NCBI GenBank assembly: GCA_012735355.1
Contig: JAAYHP010000149.1
Location: 1 to 6,214 of the forward strand
Origin: Lysinibacillus sp.
Lineage (GTDB): Bacteria > Bacillota > Bacilli > Bacillales_A > Planococcaceae
Length of the DNA stretch: 6,214 nt
Reading direction: 5' to 3'
Part shown: positions 1 to 6,064 of the stretch, piece by piece
How the letters are laid out: every line of letters begins with the position of its first letter
How positions within the stretch are numbered: position 1 is the first letter of the stretch
Translations under genes and position numbers: made by a program
Notes under the pieces: model-generated
The model's input: the letters and a program-made list of their open reading frames with translations, nothing else
Database searches by the model: none
Told to the model about the DNA's origin: nothing

Positions 1-1158
1 AAAAACAAAATTGATATAAACTCTTTAGATTTTATTTTCAATCGAATGATTGATACGATTACCAATTCGAAAAAGGACATTTTTATTATAAGCGAACAAA
101 GCCGCAAAAGCTTTGAAGAAATGAAAATCGAATTGGAATTAATTAAGCAAAAATTGAAGATTGTTATTACAAAAAGCGATATGTTAACCCGTCAAACTCA
201 GCTCGCAAAGAAGCGATTAGTTGAAGTGAGCAAAAACTTTGATAAGTTTACTGAACAGCAAGTGAGAGAAGCTTATGAAAAAGCTAACGACTTACAAATT
301 CAGCTTTCTTTATCGGAAGCGGAAGAAAAAAGTTTACGGGAAAAGAGGGATGACCTTGAACGGCGATTAAAAGTATTATACGATACAATACAGCGTGCTG
401 ATCATATTGTAAATCAAGTGAATGTTGTATTAAATTATTTAACTTCCGATTTAAAAATCGTTGGTGCTGCTTTAGAAGAAGCGAAATTGAAACATGAATT
501 TGGCATCAAAATTATCGCTGCTCAAGAAGAGGAAAGAAAAAAATTATCCCGTGATATTCATGATGGGCCTGCTCAAATGATGGCGAACGTGTTGATGCGA
601 GCGGATTTAATCGAAAGGACGTACCGAGAAAAGGGCGTCGAGGCAGCTATGAGAGAAATTGTCGATTTAAAATCAACGGTAAGAGATGCCTTATCCGAAG
701 TGCGTCGTATCATCTATGATTTACGACCAATGGCGCTGGATGACCTTGGAATTGTTCCGACGCTAAAAAAATATTTATCTACAATGATGGAATATAATAG
801 AGACGTTGAAATCCATTTTCAATCTTATAATAATGAAATTCGATTACCGTCGAACTATGAAGTCGCAATATTCCGATTAGTGCAAGAATGTGTAAATAAT
901 TCCATAAAGCATGGAAAACCTTCCGATATATGGGTTAAAATTGAATGGAATCCTAACAGTTTAAATGTTATTGTAAAAGATAATGGAAGCGGTTTTGACA
1001 CGGACACCAAAAGAGAAAACTCCTTTGGCATTATCGGGATGAAGGAACGGGTAGAATTATTAAAAGGATTTATGGAAATAAAAAGCAAATTAGAAGAGGG
1101 TACAGTTGTTGTATTTAAAATTCCATATCCAAATGATGAGCAAAAAATAGAACTGTAA
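1..1158 (+). CDS. degS: DegS, sensor histidine kinase of the DegS-DegU system (5' partial)
   Basis: Cytoplasmic histidine kinase that phosphorylates and dephosphorylates the response regulator DegU. The frame is open from base 1, and the 15 codons before the first ATG (46) still resemble the B. subtilis DegS N-terminus (a SLDFIFNRM stretch against VLDSILMKM, recalled), so the true start lies a few codons outside the window and ATG 46 is internal; no Shine-Dalgarno precedes it. Counting from base 1, residues about 20-170 are a charged coiled-coil sensor region without membrane segments. The HisKA_3 dimerisation domain follows, with phospho-acceptor His187 in DIHDGPAQ and the conserved RIIYDLRPMALDDLG at 236-250. 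The C-terminal HATPase has an N-box ECVNNSIKHG (296-305), G1 box DNGSGFD (327-333) and G2 FGIIGMKER (342-350). Seen length is 385 residues against about 385 in B. subtilis. degU follows after 28 nt, so the two are probably one operon. Confidence 0.97.
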   Translation, partial: KNKIDINSLDFIFNRMIDTITNSKKDIFIISEQSRKSFEEMKIELELIKQKLKIVITKSDMLTRQTQLAKKRLVEVSKNFDKFTEQQVREAYEKANDLQIQLSLSEAEEKSLREKRDDLERRLKVLYDTIQRADHIVNQVNVVLNYLTSDLKIVGAALEEAKLKHEFGIKIIAAQEEERKKLSRDIHDGPAQMMANVLMRADLIERTYREKGVEAAMREIVDLKSTVRDALSEVRRIIYDLRPMALDDLGIVPTLKKYLSTMMEYNRDVEIHFQSYNNEIRLPSNYEVAIFRLVQECVNNSIKHGKPSDIWVKIEWNPNSLNVIVKDNGSGFDTDTKRENSFGIIGMKERVELLKGFMEIKSKLEEGTVVVFKIPYPNDEQKIEL

Positions 1159-1172
1159 TTAACCACTAGTTT

Positions 1173-1178
1173 AGGGGG
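1173..1178 (+). promoter_or_regulatory. degU ribosome binding site
   Basis: AGGGGG lies 8 nt before ATG 1187, in the 28-nt gap after degS. It supports the chosen degU start, which gives an N-terminus ([16 protein letters not shown]) matching the DegU family. Confidence 0.75.
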
Positions 1179-1186
1179 AATGCTTT

Positions 1187-1861
1187 ATGACAAGAATTAT
1201 TATTATTGATGATCACCAATTATTCCGCGAAGGTGTCAAACGAATTTTAGAATTTGAAGAAACTTTCAAAGTGGTTGCAGAAGGCGATGATGGTAGCGAC
1301 ATCATTGGTTTATATAGAGAACATTTACCAGACGTTGTATTAATGGATATAAACATGCCAGGTAAAAATGGAGTTGAAGCAACAGCAGAGTTAATTGCAG
1401 AATTCCCTGATGCAAAAGTAATTATGCTTTCAATTCATGATGATGAATCTTACGTTACTCATGCATTAAAATCTGGAGCTCTAGGTTATATGTTAAAAGA
1501 AATGGATGCCGACGAAATCGTTGAAGCTATTAAAGTTGTTGCGAACGGTGGCTCTTATTTACATCCGAAAGTGACGAAAAATCTTGTTGCAGAATTCCGT
1601 CGCTTAAGTGAGCATGAAAATAAAGGTAATTTCCATCAAACGGAAATTCGTCGTCCATTCCATTTATTAACGAAGAGAGAATGTGAAGTGTTACAATTAT
1701 TAACGGATGGACAATCTAACCGAGCTATTGGGGAAACGTTATTCATTTCTGAAAAAACAGTGAAAAACCATGTTTCGAGTATTTTACAAAAAATGAATGT
1801 AAACGATCGTACTCAAGCTGTAGTAACAGCTATTAAGAACGGTTGGGTTGAAGTTCGATAA
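1187..1861 (+). CDS. degU: DegU, NarL/FixJ-family response regulator
   Basis: DNA-binding response regulator partnered with DegS. In B. subtilis it controls degradative enzymes, motility, biofilm, poly-gamma-glutamate and, unphosphorylated, competence through the comK promoter. Residues 1-120 form the receiver domain: acidic pocket Asp8-Asp9, phospho-acceptor Asp54 in VVLMDINMP, switch Ser82 in LSIHDDE and conserved Lys104 in MLKEMDA. A linker at about 135-157 leads to a LuxR-type helix-turn-helix at about 160-224 ([13 protein letters not shown], then [20 protein letters not shown]). The 224 residues compare with 229 in B. subtilis, and similarity runs end to end. All key residues are present, so the protein should be functional. 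It is followed by a strong terminator, which separates the degSU unit from the downstream genes. Confidence 0.98.
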   Translation: MTRIIIIDDHQLFREGVKRILEFEETFKVVAEGDDGSDIIGLYREHLPDVVLMDINMPGKNGVEATAELIAEFPDAKVIMLSIHDDESYVTHALKSGALGYMLKEMDADEIVEAIKVVANGGSYLHPKVTKNLVAEFRRLSEHENKGNFHQTEIRRPFHLLTKRECEVLQLLTDGQSNRAIGETLFISEKTVKNHVSSILQKMNVNDRTQAVVTAIKNGWVEVR

Positions 1862-1906
1862 ATATTTGTGCTGCAAGGTTGAAATTACATAGAAGGATGA
1901 ATTGAT

Positions 1907-1943
1907 GACGAACGGGGCGAGTTCTTCGTTCGTTTTTTCTTTT
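1907..1943 (+). terminator. Rho-independent terminator after degU
   Basis: An 11-bp stem (1907-1917 GACGAACGGGG pairing with 1924-1934 CTTCGTTCGTT, with some G-U pairs) closes a 6-nt loop and is followed by the T-rich tract TTTTCTTTT (1935-1943). It starts 45 nt after the degU stop and should end the degSU transcript. Confidence 0.85.
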
Positions 1944-1976
1944 GCGGGTGAGTGAGGAGAGCTCGAGTGGTTGATG

Positions 1977-2186
1977 TAAATGCTTAAGATGCGGGTGTAA
2001 GTTCCTAAGGGAGAAGAGTAAGCGCCTAAAAGAGAGTTGTAAACGCCCAAATATAGGTGCTATGCGCCCGAAAGAGTGGTGTAAACGCCCGAATAGTGGA
2101 GTTATGCGCCCGAATCGAGTGTCTATCCGCCCGAAAGCAGCAACTAAACGCCCGAAAAGAGCGTGTATCCGTCCGAGTGAGAGGGG
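1977..2186. repeat. Array of ten 21-nt degenerate tandem units, core TAAACGCCCGAA
   Basis: Units begin at exactly 1977, 1998, 2019, 2040, 2061, 2082, 2103, 2124, 2145 and 2166, with no insertion or deletion. Each has a 12-nt core (TAAACGCCCGAA, TATGCGCCCGAA or TATCCGCCCGAA in the best copies) and a 9-nt variable, purine-rich spacer such as AGAGTGGTG or TAGTGGAGT. The first three copies and the last are the most decayed. The period is two helical turns and also seven codons. One forward frame is open from 1975 to 2250 with an RP every seven residues (for example KRPNSGVMRPNRVSIRP), and one reverse frame is open with a repeated FGR(L/I). Neither has a convincing start, and the reverse one runs across the terminator into degU. 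I call it a non-coding repeat of unknown function; a decayed or unusual repeat protein is the alternative. Confidence 0.8.
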
Positions 2187-2199
2187 CAACCAATTGCCC
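2184..2199. other. Small perfect hairpin at the end of the 21-nt array
   Basis: GGGCAA (2184-2189) and TTGCCC (2194-2199) form a 6-bp perfect stem with the 4-nt loop CCAA. There is no T tract, so it does not look like a terminator. It marks the point where the regular array stops. Confidence 0.45.
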
Positions 2200-2235
2200 A
2201 AGCAAATTAGATATGTCAACACCATGCGGAGATGC

Positions 2236-2298
2236 TACCCGCCCGCGTAAAAAGCCTGAACACCCGAGCAGTAGTTATGTTCATCCGAAAGCAAATAT
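2236..2298. repeat. Second, phase-shifted block of three decayed 21-nt units
   Basis: Three units at 2236, 2257 and 2278 keep the 21-nt spacing and carry the core remnants CCCGCCCGCG, AACACCCGAG and TTCATCCGAA. Their phase is offset by 7 nt from the main array (2257 minus 2166 is 91, four periods plus 7). The 49 nt in between show no clear core copy. The block is more decayed than the main array but looks like the same repeat family. Confidence 0.55.
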
Positions 2299-2379
2299 TA
2301 ATCATACAAAAATTTATGTAAGTACTTGCAACTATCTACTTTGTCATATCGTCATAAGAAGAAAATGAAAATCCCTTTT

Positions 2380-2428
2380 TCGACAAAATTAACGTCGATA
2401 GAAATTATTGATGATATTATGCTACTAT
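2380..2428 (+). promoter_or_regulatory. Possible promoter region of the lipoprotein gene
   Basis: The stretch holds two -10-like hexamers, each with an upstream TGn: TATTAT at 2415-2420 (TGATATTAT) and TACTAT at 2423-2428 (TGCTACTAT). Neither has a good -35 at the usual distance. TCGACA at 2380-2385 could pair with a weak AATTAT at 2403-2408 (17-nt spacer). TCGAC (2380-2384) and GTCGA (2394-2398) also form an inverted repeat that could be an operator. The terminator at 1907-1943 implies that a promoter lies somewhere in this gap; the exact element is uncertain. Confidence 0.4.
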
Positions 2429-2445
2429 ATTGCGCGGGAGGTTAA

Positions 2446-3000
2446 ATGACGATGAAAAAATGGTTAACAGTAGTAGTTGCAGCACTTTTGCTCTCTGCTT
2501 GTGGTAATACAAAAGAATCAGACACAGCACAACTATCTGAAAAAAATGAAGAAGCGATTGTTGGTTTTGAAATGATGGGTGGCACTATTGAAGAAGCAAC
2601 AAATGTACCGGAAGATGAAAAAGTAAAAATTATTGCTGCTTTTGATGAATATATTGCTTCCTTTAATGCGAAAGACATTGAGCGATATGGAAAAATCCTT
2701 TCAAAAAATCCTCAAGGGTTCAATTATGATGAAGAAATGGAATTTATCCAATCTACTTTTGAAAATTATGATGTAAAAAGACTCGATTCTGACGTGACGA
2801 TTGTGAAATATGATGAAAATGTAGCGCAAGTTTTTGCGAATATTGATACACAAACGAAAGATCTTGAATCGAATGTCGATTATTATTATAGTGGCCGACA
2901 AGTAACAGTATTTGTAAAAGAAGACGACGATTGGAAAGTATCCAGTGTGTATTATATTGGAAATCAATCAGATGAAAATCCTCATGGGGAAAATGAATAA
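2446..3000 (+). CDS. Putative lipoprotein with NTF2-like domain
   Basis: Not a gene I can name. The N-terminus is a lipoprotein signal peptide: two lysines, a hydrophobic segment (WLTVVVAALLL) and the lipobox LSAC with Cys19, so the mature protein should be lipid-anchored on the outer face of the membrane. An acidic, flexible linker (about 20-55) follows. Residues about 58-172 have the pattern of an NTF2/SnoaL-like fold: an early helix ending in FDEYIASFNAKDIERY, mid-domain strands (SDVTIVKYDENVAQVFANID) and a closing VTVFVKEDDDWKVSSVYY. Such domains in secreted lipoproteins have no single known function. Start: GGGAGG (2436-2441) lies 4 nt before ATG 2446 and 10 nt before a second in-frame ATG at 2452; either gives a working signal peptide. 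It is flanked by its own terminator and stands alone between degU and degV, where B. subtilis has no such gene as far as I recall. Confidence 0.85.
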   Translation: MTMKKWLTVVVAALLLSACGNTKESDTAQLSEKNEEAIVGFEMMGGTIEEATNVPEDEKVKIIAAFDEYIASFNAKDIERYGKILSKNPQGFNYDEEMEFIQSTFENYDVKRLDSDVTIVKYDENVAQVFANIDTQTKDLESNVDYYYSGRQVTVFVKEDDDWKVSSVYYIGNQSDENPHGENE

Positions 3001-3030
3001 AAGGAAATTTTCTCCGTGAATTATTTAAGT

Positions 3031-3072
3031 TAAGCATTTCGTGGAGTCATTTTGCGAAATGCTTATTTTTTT
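3031..3072 (+). terminator. Rho-independent terminator after the lipoprotein gene
   Basis: TAAGCATTTCG (3031-3041) and CGAAATGCTTA (3055-3065) form an 11-bp perfect stem with a 13-nt loop, followed by seven T (3066-3072). It begins 30 nt after the stop codon. Confidence 0.9.
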
Positions 3073-3073
3073 A

Positions 3074-3102
3074 TTAACAATAGAAGGACATTCTTGTATT
3101 AT
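3074..3102 (+). promoter_or_regulatory. Candidate SigA promoter of degV
   Basis: A TTAACA -35 (3074-3079) and a TATTAT -10 (3097-3102) are separated by exactly 17 nt; each hexamer is one base off consensus. It starts just after the preceding terminator and would give transcription start near 3109 and a short leader of about 20 nt. Confidence 0.65.
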
Positions 3103-3128
3103 ATTTTCATAGGAGTGTGGAAAATTGC

Positions 3129-3974
3129 ATGAGCATAGCAGTCATCACAGACAGTACGGCATATTTAACCCCCGAAGAGCGCGAAAAATATAATATTCAT
3201 ATGATTCCGTTAAGCGTCAATCTGGAAGATGGTGTTTTTGAGGAAGAAATTGAAATACAAGCGGGAGAATTTTACGATAAAGTCCGCCAATCGAAAGTTT
3301 TTCCAAAAACAACACAACCACCGATTGGCAAATTTGTAGAGTTATTTGAAACATTGGCAAAAGATTACGATGAAGTAATTTGCGTACATTTGTCCAGTGG
3401 AATCAGTGGAACCTTTCAAGGTGCGTTGCAAGCAGGTGCAATGGTTGAAGGGATTGAAGTGCACGGCTTCGATAGCGAGGTTTCTTGCGCACCTCAAGGA
3501 TATTATGCGGTGCAAGCTGCAAAAATGGCCGAGGAAGGAAAAACATCTTCAGAAATATTAGCACGATTAGAAGAGATAAAAAAAGAAATGCGTGCTTATT
3601 TCATTGTTGATGACCTTGCTCACTTGCAACGGGGAGGGAGACTCTCAGCTGCAGCAGCAATCGTCGGAGGATTATTGCAAATTAAGCCAGTACTTCGTTT
3701 TAATAATAAAGTAATCGTTCCATTCGAGAAAATTCGAACGAAGAAAAAAGCAATTCTCCGGGTGGAAGAAATGCTTGCGGAAGATGCAGCAAAATATGAC
3801 CGCATTTACGCAATGGTAATCCATGCTAATTGCGAAGAAGAAGCGAAGGAATGGATGAAAAAATTATCCGAAAAGTTCCCGAACGTGGAATTCCATTTCA
3901 GCTATTTTGGTCCTGTGATTGGAACCCACTTAGGTGAAGGTTCGTTAGGCCTTGGTTGGATACCTGTAAAGTAA
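3129..3974 (+). CDS. degV: DegV-family fatty-acid-binding protein
   Basis: Cytoplasmic DegV (FakB-type) protein, a family that binds one fatty acid and presents it to the fatty-acid kinase FakA for entry into phospholipid synthesis; the specific role of the degU-linked member is not settled. Family motifs in order: AVITDSTAYL (4-13), TTQPPIG (61-67), LSSGISGTFQGA (88-99) with the ligand-site serines, DSEVSC (115-120), DDLAHLQRGGRLS (161-173), the segment GGLLQIKPVL (180-189) and GTHLGEGSLG (265-274). The frame also allows GTG 3117, but ATG 3129 gives 281 residues, the recalled length of B. subtilis DegV, and an N-terminus MSIAVITDSTAYL that aligns with it. The AGGAG at 3111-3115 is 13 nt from ATG 3129 and only 1 nt from GTG 3117, so neither spacing is ideal. 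Own promoter and terminator suggest a single-gene transcript. Confidence 0.95.
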   Translation: MSIAVITDSTAYLTPEEREKYNIHMIPLSVNLEDGVFEEEIEIQAGEFYDKVRQSKVFPKTTQPPIGKFVELFETLAKDYDEVICVHLSSGISGTFQGALQAGAMVEGIEVHGFDSEVSCAPQGYYAVQAAKMAEEGKTSSEILARLEEIKKEMRAYFIVDDLAHLQRGGRLSAAAAIVGGLLQIKPVLRFNNKVIVPFEKIRTKKKAILRVEEMLAEDAAKYDRIYAMVIHANCEEEAKEWMKKLSEKFPNVEFHFSYFGPVIGTHLGEGSLGLGWIPVK

Positions 3975-3978
3975 CAAG

Positions 3979-4007
3979 CCTCTACTATTTTTAGTAGAGG
4001 TTTTTTT
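3979..4007 (+). terminator. Rho-independent terminator after degV
   Basis: CCTCTACTA (3979-3987) and TAGTAGAGG (3992-4000) form a perfect 9-bp stem with a TTTT loop, followed by seven T (4001-4007). It starts 4 nt after the degV stop and ends 9 nt before the comFA Shine-Dalgarno sequence. Confidence 0.92.
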
Positions 4008-4013
4008 ATATAG

Positions 4014-4130
4014 GGAAAGGAGGAAAAAACATTCAAACTCGTAAAAAACCATTCATTTAAAACATATAAAGGAATCCTCGTTGAACCGGAAATTCGTGAT
4101 TTTTACATTGGACGAATCTCGTCGAAGGAA
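4014..4130 (+). other. In-frame upstream extension of comFA without a standard start codon
   Basis: The comFA frame stays open from 4014 (stop TAG at 4011-4013) to ATG 4131. Its translation after the Shine-Dalgarno site includes LVEPEIRDFYIGRISSKEM, and the GR..S.KEM..FS.E pattern resembles the usual ComFA N-terminus before the zinc region. It has no ATG, GTG or TTG codon. Removing one A from the A6 run at 4043-4048 would join the ATT at 4031 to this frame. This suggests a non-standard start, a frameshift or a sequence error rather than untranslated leader. Confidence 0.5.
4017..4024 (+). promoter_or_regulatory. Strong Shine-Dalgarno sequence with no canonical start codon behind it
   Basis: AAGGAGGA (4017-4024, preceded by another A) is close to a full complement of the 16S rRNA 3' end. 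At the right distance the only start-like triplet is ATT at 4031 (7 nt after GGAGG), which is out of the comFA frame and meets a stop at 4058-4060. In the comFA frame this position reads ACA TTC AAA CTC. Confidence 0.6.
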
Positions 4131-5459
4131 ATGGCACCTTTTTCTCAAGAAAAAATAGATAAATATATAGAAAAAAGCTATTTTAAAGAGAAGCCTGCTA
4201 TTGCAATAAAATTTGCTAACGACTGGTTGCGTCGAAAAACTTACTTTTGCAATCGCTGCCATAATTCAAATCAGCAAGAGTTTGTAGAATTTGAATGTGC
4301 CCGCTGTGAAACAATTTGTGTTTATTGTAGGCACTGTATCAACATGGGGAGAATGAGTAGCTGCACTGGGCTCCTTCTTTGGAATGGGCCAATCCCAAAT
4401 TTCAGTAAAAAGCATGTTTTTAATTGGGAAGGTTCTTTTACACCGTTGCAGCAAAAAGCTTCCGAAGAACTGAAAGGAAGCATTATTCAAAAGCGCAACC
4501 ATTTGCTACATGCCGTTACCGGAGCTGGTAAAACTGAAATTCTCTTTCCAGCTGTCTACCATTGTTTGAAGGAAGGGCTAAGGGTATGTGTTGCCACCCC
4601 AAGAACGGATGTGGTATTAGAATTATTCCCTCGTTTTCAAAAGGTTTTTCCTAATACTATATTTCACGCATATTACGGAAATGCCCCTAAACAATCTGGC
4701 CTTGCTCAATTAGTTCTAGCAACAACCCATCAACTATATCGCTTTGAAAATACCTTTGATGTCGTTATTGTCGATGAAGCGGATGCTTTTCCTTATACCT
4801 TTGACAAAACTCTCCAAAAGGCAGTTATTAAAGTGAAAAAAGATGATGCCCCAATTGCTCTCGTTACAGCAACCCCATCTGCAGAAATTTTATATAAAGT
4901 GAAAAAAGAAGGTTGGGGGTATTCCTTCATCCCAAAAAGATATCATGGCTATCCACTTCCTGTGCCGAGATACGAGCCCCTTTGGTTTTATGAAAAGCAA
5001 ATAAATAAAGGGAGACTTCCGAAGAAATTAATAAAGTGGGTGGAAGAGAGATTGAAGCGAGACGAGCCATTTCTTATTTTCTTCCCAACGATTGGGCTCA
5101 TGGAAAAAGCGACACCGTTATTTCGAAACCTTCACGAAAATATTGTAAGCGTCCATGCAGAAGATCCGAAACGGAAAGAAAAGGTATTGAAATTGCGAAA
5201 GGGAGAAGTACCAGGGTTACTTACAACAACGATTTTAGAACGAGGAATTACAATTAAAAATTTACAAGTGGCTGTCGTTGGTGCGGAATCGAAAATCTTC
5301 ACTTCCAGTGCCCTCATTCAAATTAGCGGTCGAGTTGGAAGAAATGCAAATTTTCCTAAAGGGGATATCGTCTTTTTTCATCATGGAATCACTGTAGAAA
5401 TGGATGCGGCTAGAATGGAAATTACCCGTTTAAATAAGAAGGGAATGGCGTTAGTATGA
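4131..5459 (+). CDS. comFA: ComFA, DEAD-box-like ATPase of DNA uptake
   Basis: Membrane-associated cytoplasmic helicase-like ATPase needed to pull single-stranded transforming DNA through the ComEC channel. From ATG 4131 (442 residues; B. subtilis ComFA about 463) the order is an N-terminal zinc region with CNRC (40-43), CARC (56-59) and CVYCRHC (63-69), then helicase motifs: Q-like FTPLQQKA (103-110), Walker A TGAGKTE (130-136), Ia ATPRTDVVLE (155-164), II VDEADAFPY (214-222), III TATP (246-249), V TTTILERGI (365-373) and VI QISGRVGR (397-404). The catalytic core is intact. The start is doubtful: ATG 4131 has AAGGA almost touching it, while coding-like sequence continues upstream to near the strong Shine-Dalgarno site at 4017-4024, so the native protein is probably about 35 residues longer. 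comFC overlaps its stop, so the two are translationally coupled. No ComK box of the AAAA-N5-TTTT pair type is visible just upstream. Confidence 0.95.
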   Translation: MAPFSQEKIDKYIEKSYFKEKPAIAIKFANDWLRRKTYFCNRCHNSNQQEFVEFECARCETICVYCRHCINMGRMSSCTGLLLWNGPIPNFSKKHVFNWEGSFTPLQQKASEELKGSIIQKRNHLLHAVTGAGKTEILFPAVYHCLKEGLRVCVATPRTDVVLELFPRFQKVFPNTIFHAYYGNAPKQSGLAQLVLATTHQLYRFENTFDVVIVDEADAFPYTFDKTLQKAVIKVKKDDAPIALVTATPSAEILYKVKKEGWGYSFIPKRYHGYPLPVPRYEPLWFYEKQINKGRLPKKLIKWVEERLKRDEPFLIFFPTIGLMEKATPLFRNLHENIVSVHAEDPKRKEKVLKLRKGEVPGLLTTTILERGITIKNLQVAVVGAESKIFTSSALIQISGRVGRNANFPKGDIVFFHHGITVEMDAARMEITRLNKKGMALV

Positions 5460-6064
5460 AACGTTATGAAGTTATGCATTGCCTCCTTTGCAACGGTCTG
5501 TTAAATGGAATCATTAATTGGAAGGAGTTATTATATAATCGATTTCCAAATACAATTTGCCCCCAATGTGAAGATAAATTTGAACCTTATAATAATGAAG
5601 AAGAGGCAGAAGTTTTTTCTCTTTATCAATATAATGAAGCGATGCAAGATTATTTTCATCGCTATAAATTTATGCATGATGTTTTGCTTGCTAAAGTATT
5701 CCGTAAACAAATATTCGAACATTTACACCATCGGAAAGAAAAAATTGTGCCTATTCCAATGCATCCAAAGAAATTAAAAGAGCGCACCTTTAGCCATGTA
5801 GATGAATTGTTGAAACAAGCGAACATTCCTTATGTCCATTATTTAGAAAAAATTACAATGGAGACACAAGGGGGGAAGACGAGGGAAGAGAGGTTAAAAA
5901 CGCCTCAAATTTTCCGATTGAAGGAAAATGTGCAAGTAGCAAATGAAGAAATTCTCCTCGTTGATGACATTTATACGACAGGAACGACGATTCGCCATGC
6001 ACAAAGATTATTAATGGATGCGGGTGCAAAATCGGTGAAGGCTTTTACGTTAATTAGGGTGTGA
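5456..6064 (+). CDS. comFC: ComFC, phosphoribosyltransferase-like competence protein
   Basis: ComFC is needed for transformation and binds ComFA in other Gram-positive bacteria; its PRTase-type domain has no proven substrate in uptake. Residues 1-40 carry a zinc ribbon with CLLC (9-12) and CPQC (35-38). Further motifs are YKFMHDVLLAKVF (70-82), IPMHPKKLKERTFSHVDEL (100-118), QGGKTREERLK (138-148) and the PRPP-loop signature LLVDDIYTTGTT (167-178). It has 202 residues, somewhat shorter than B. subtilis ComFC by recollection, but no family motif is missing. ATG 5456 overlaps the comFA stop as ATGA; AAGAAGGGA (5436-5444) is a somewhat distant ribosome site, consistent with translational coupling. 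comFB, which lies between comFA and comFC in B. subtilis, is absent. Confidence 0.95.
   Translation: MKRYEVMHCLLCNGLLNGIINWKELLYNRFPNTICPQCEDKFEPYNNEEEAEVFSLYQYNEAMQDYFHRYKFMHDVLLAKVFRKQIFEHLHHRKEKIVPIPMHPKKLKERTFSHVDELLKQANIPYVHYLEKITMETQGGKTREERLKTPQIFRLKENVQVANEEILLVDDIYTTGTTIRHAQRLLMDAGAKSVKAFTLIRV

Noticed and set aside
46..48. ATG 46 as the degS start
   Set aside because: The frame is open to the window edge, the upstream residues resemble the DegS N-terminus, and no ribosome site precedes this ATG.
1954..1984. Tiny open frame at GTG 1967 after GAGGAG (1954-1959)
   Set aside because: The ribosome-like site is well placed, but the frame ends after six codons at TAA 1985 and there is no promoter after the terminator.
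1833..2225. 130-residue reverse-strand frame with FGR(L/I) repeats
   Set aside because: It runs antisense through the degU terminator and into the end of degU, has no ribosome site before its ATG, and its openness over the array follows from the stop-free repeat core.
1977..2298. CRISPR array
   Set aside because: Units are only 21 nt with 12-nt degenerate cores and 9-nt spacers; CRISPR repeats and spacers are longer and the repeats are nearly identical.
2057..2368. 103-residue forward frame with repeated AR pairs starting at GTG 2057
   Set aside because: A stop at 2054-2056 interrupts this frame inside the array, so the frame is not kept across the repeats, and there is no usable ribosome site.
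4030..4075. ComK box upstream of comFA
   Set aside because: Runs of A and T are present (for example around 4043-4062), but none fits AAAA-N5-TTTT, and no properly spaced pair is seen.
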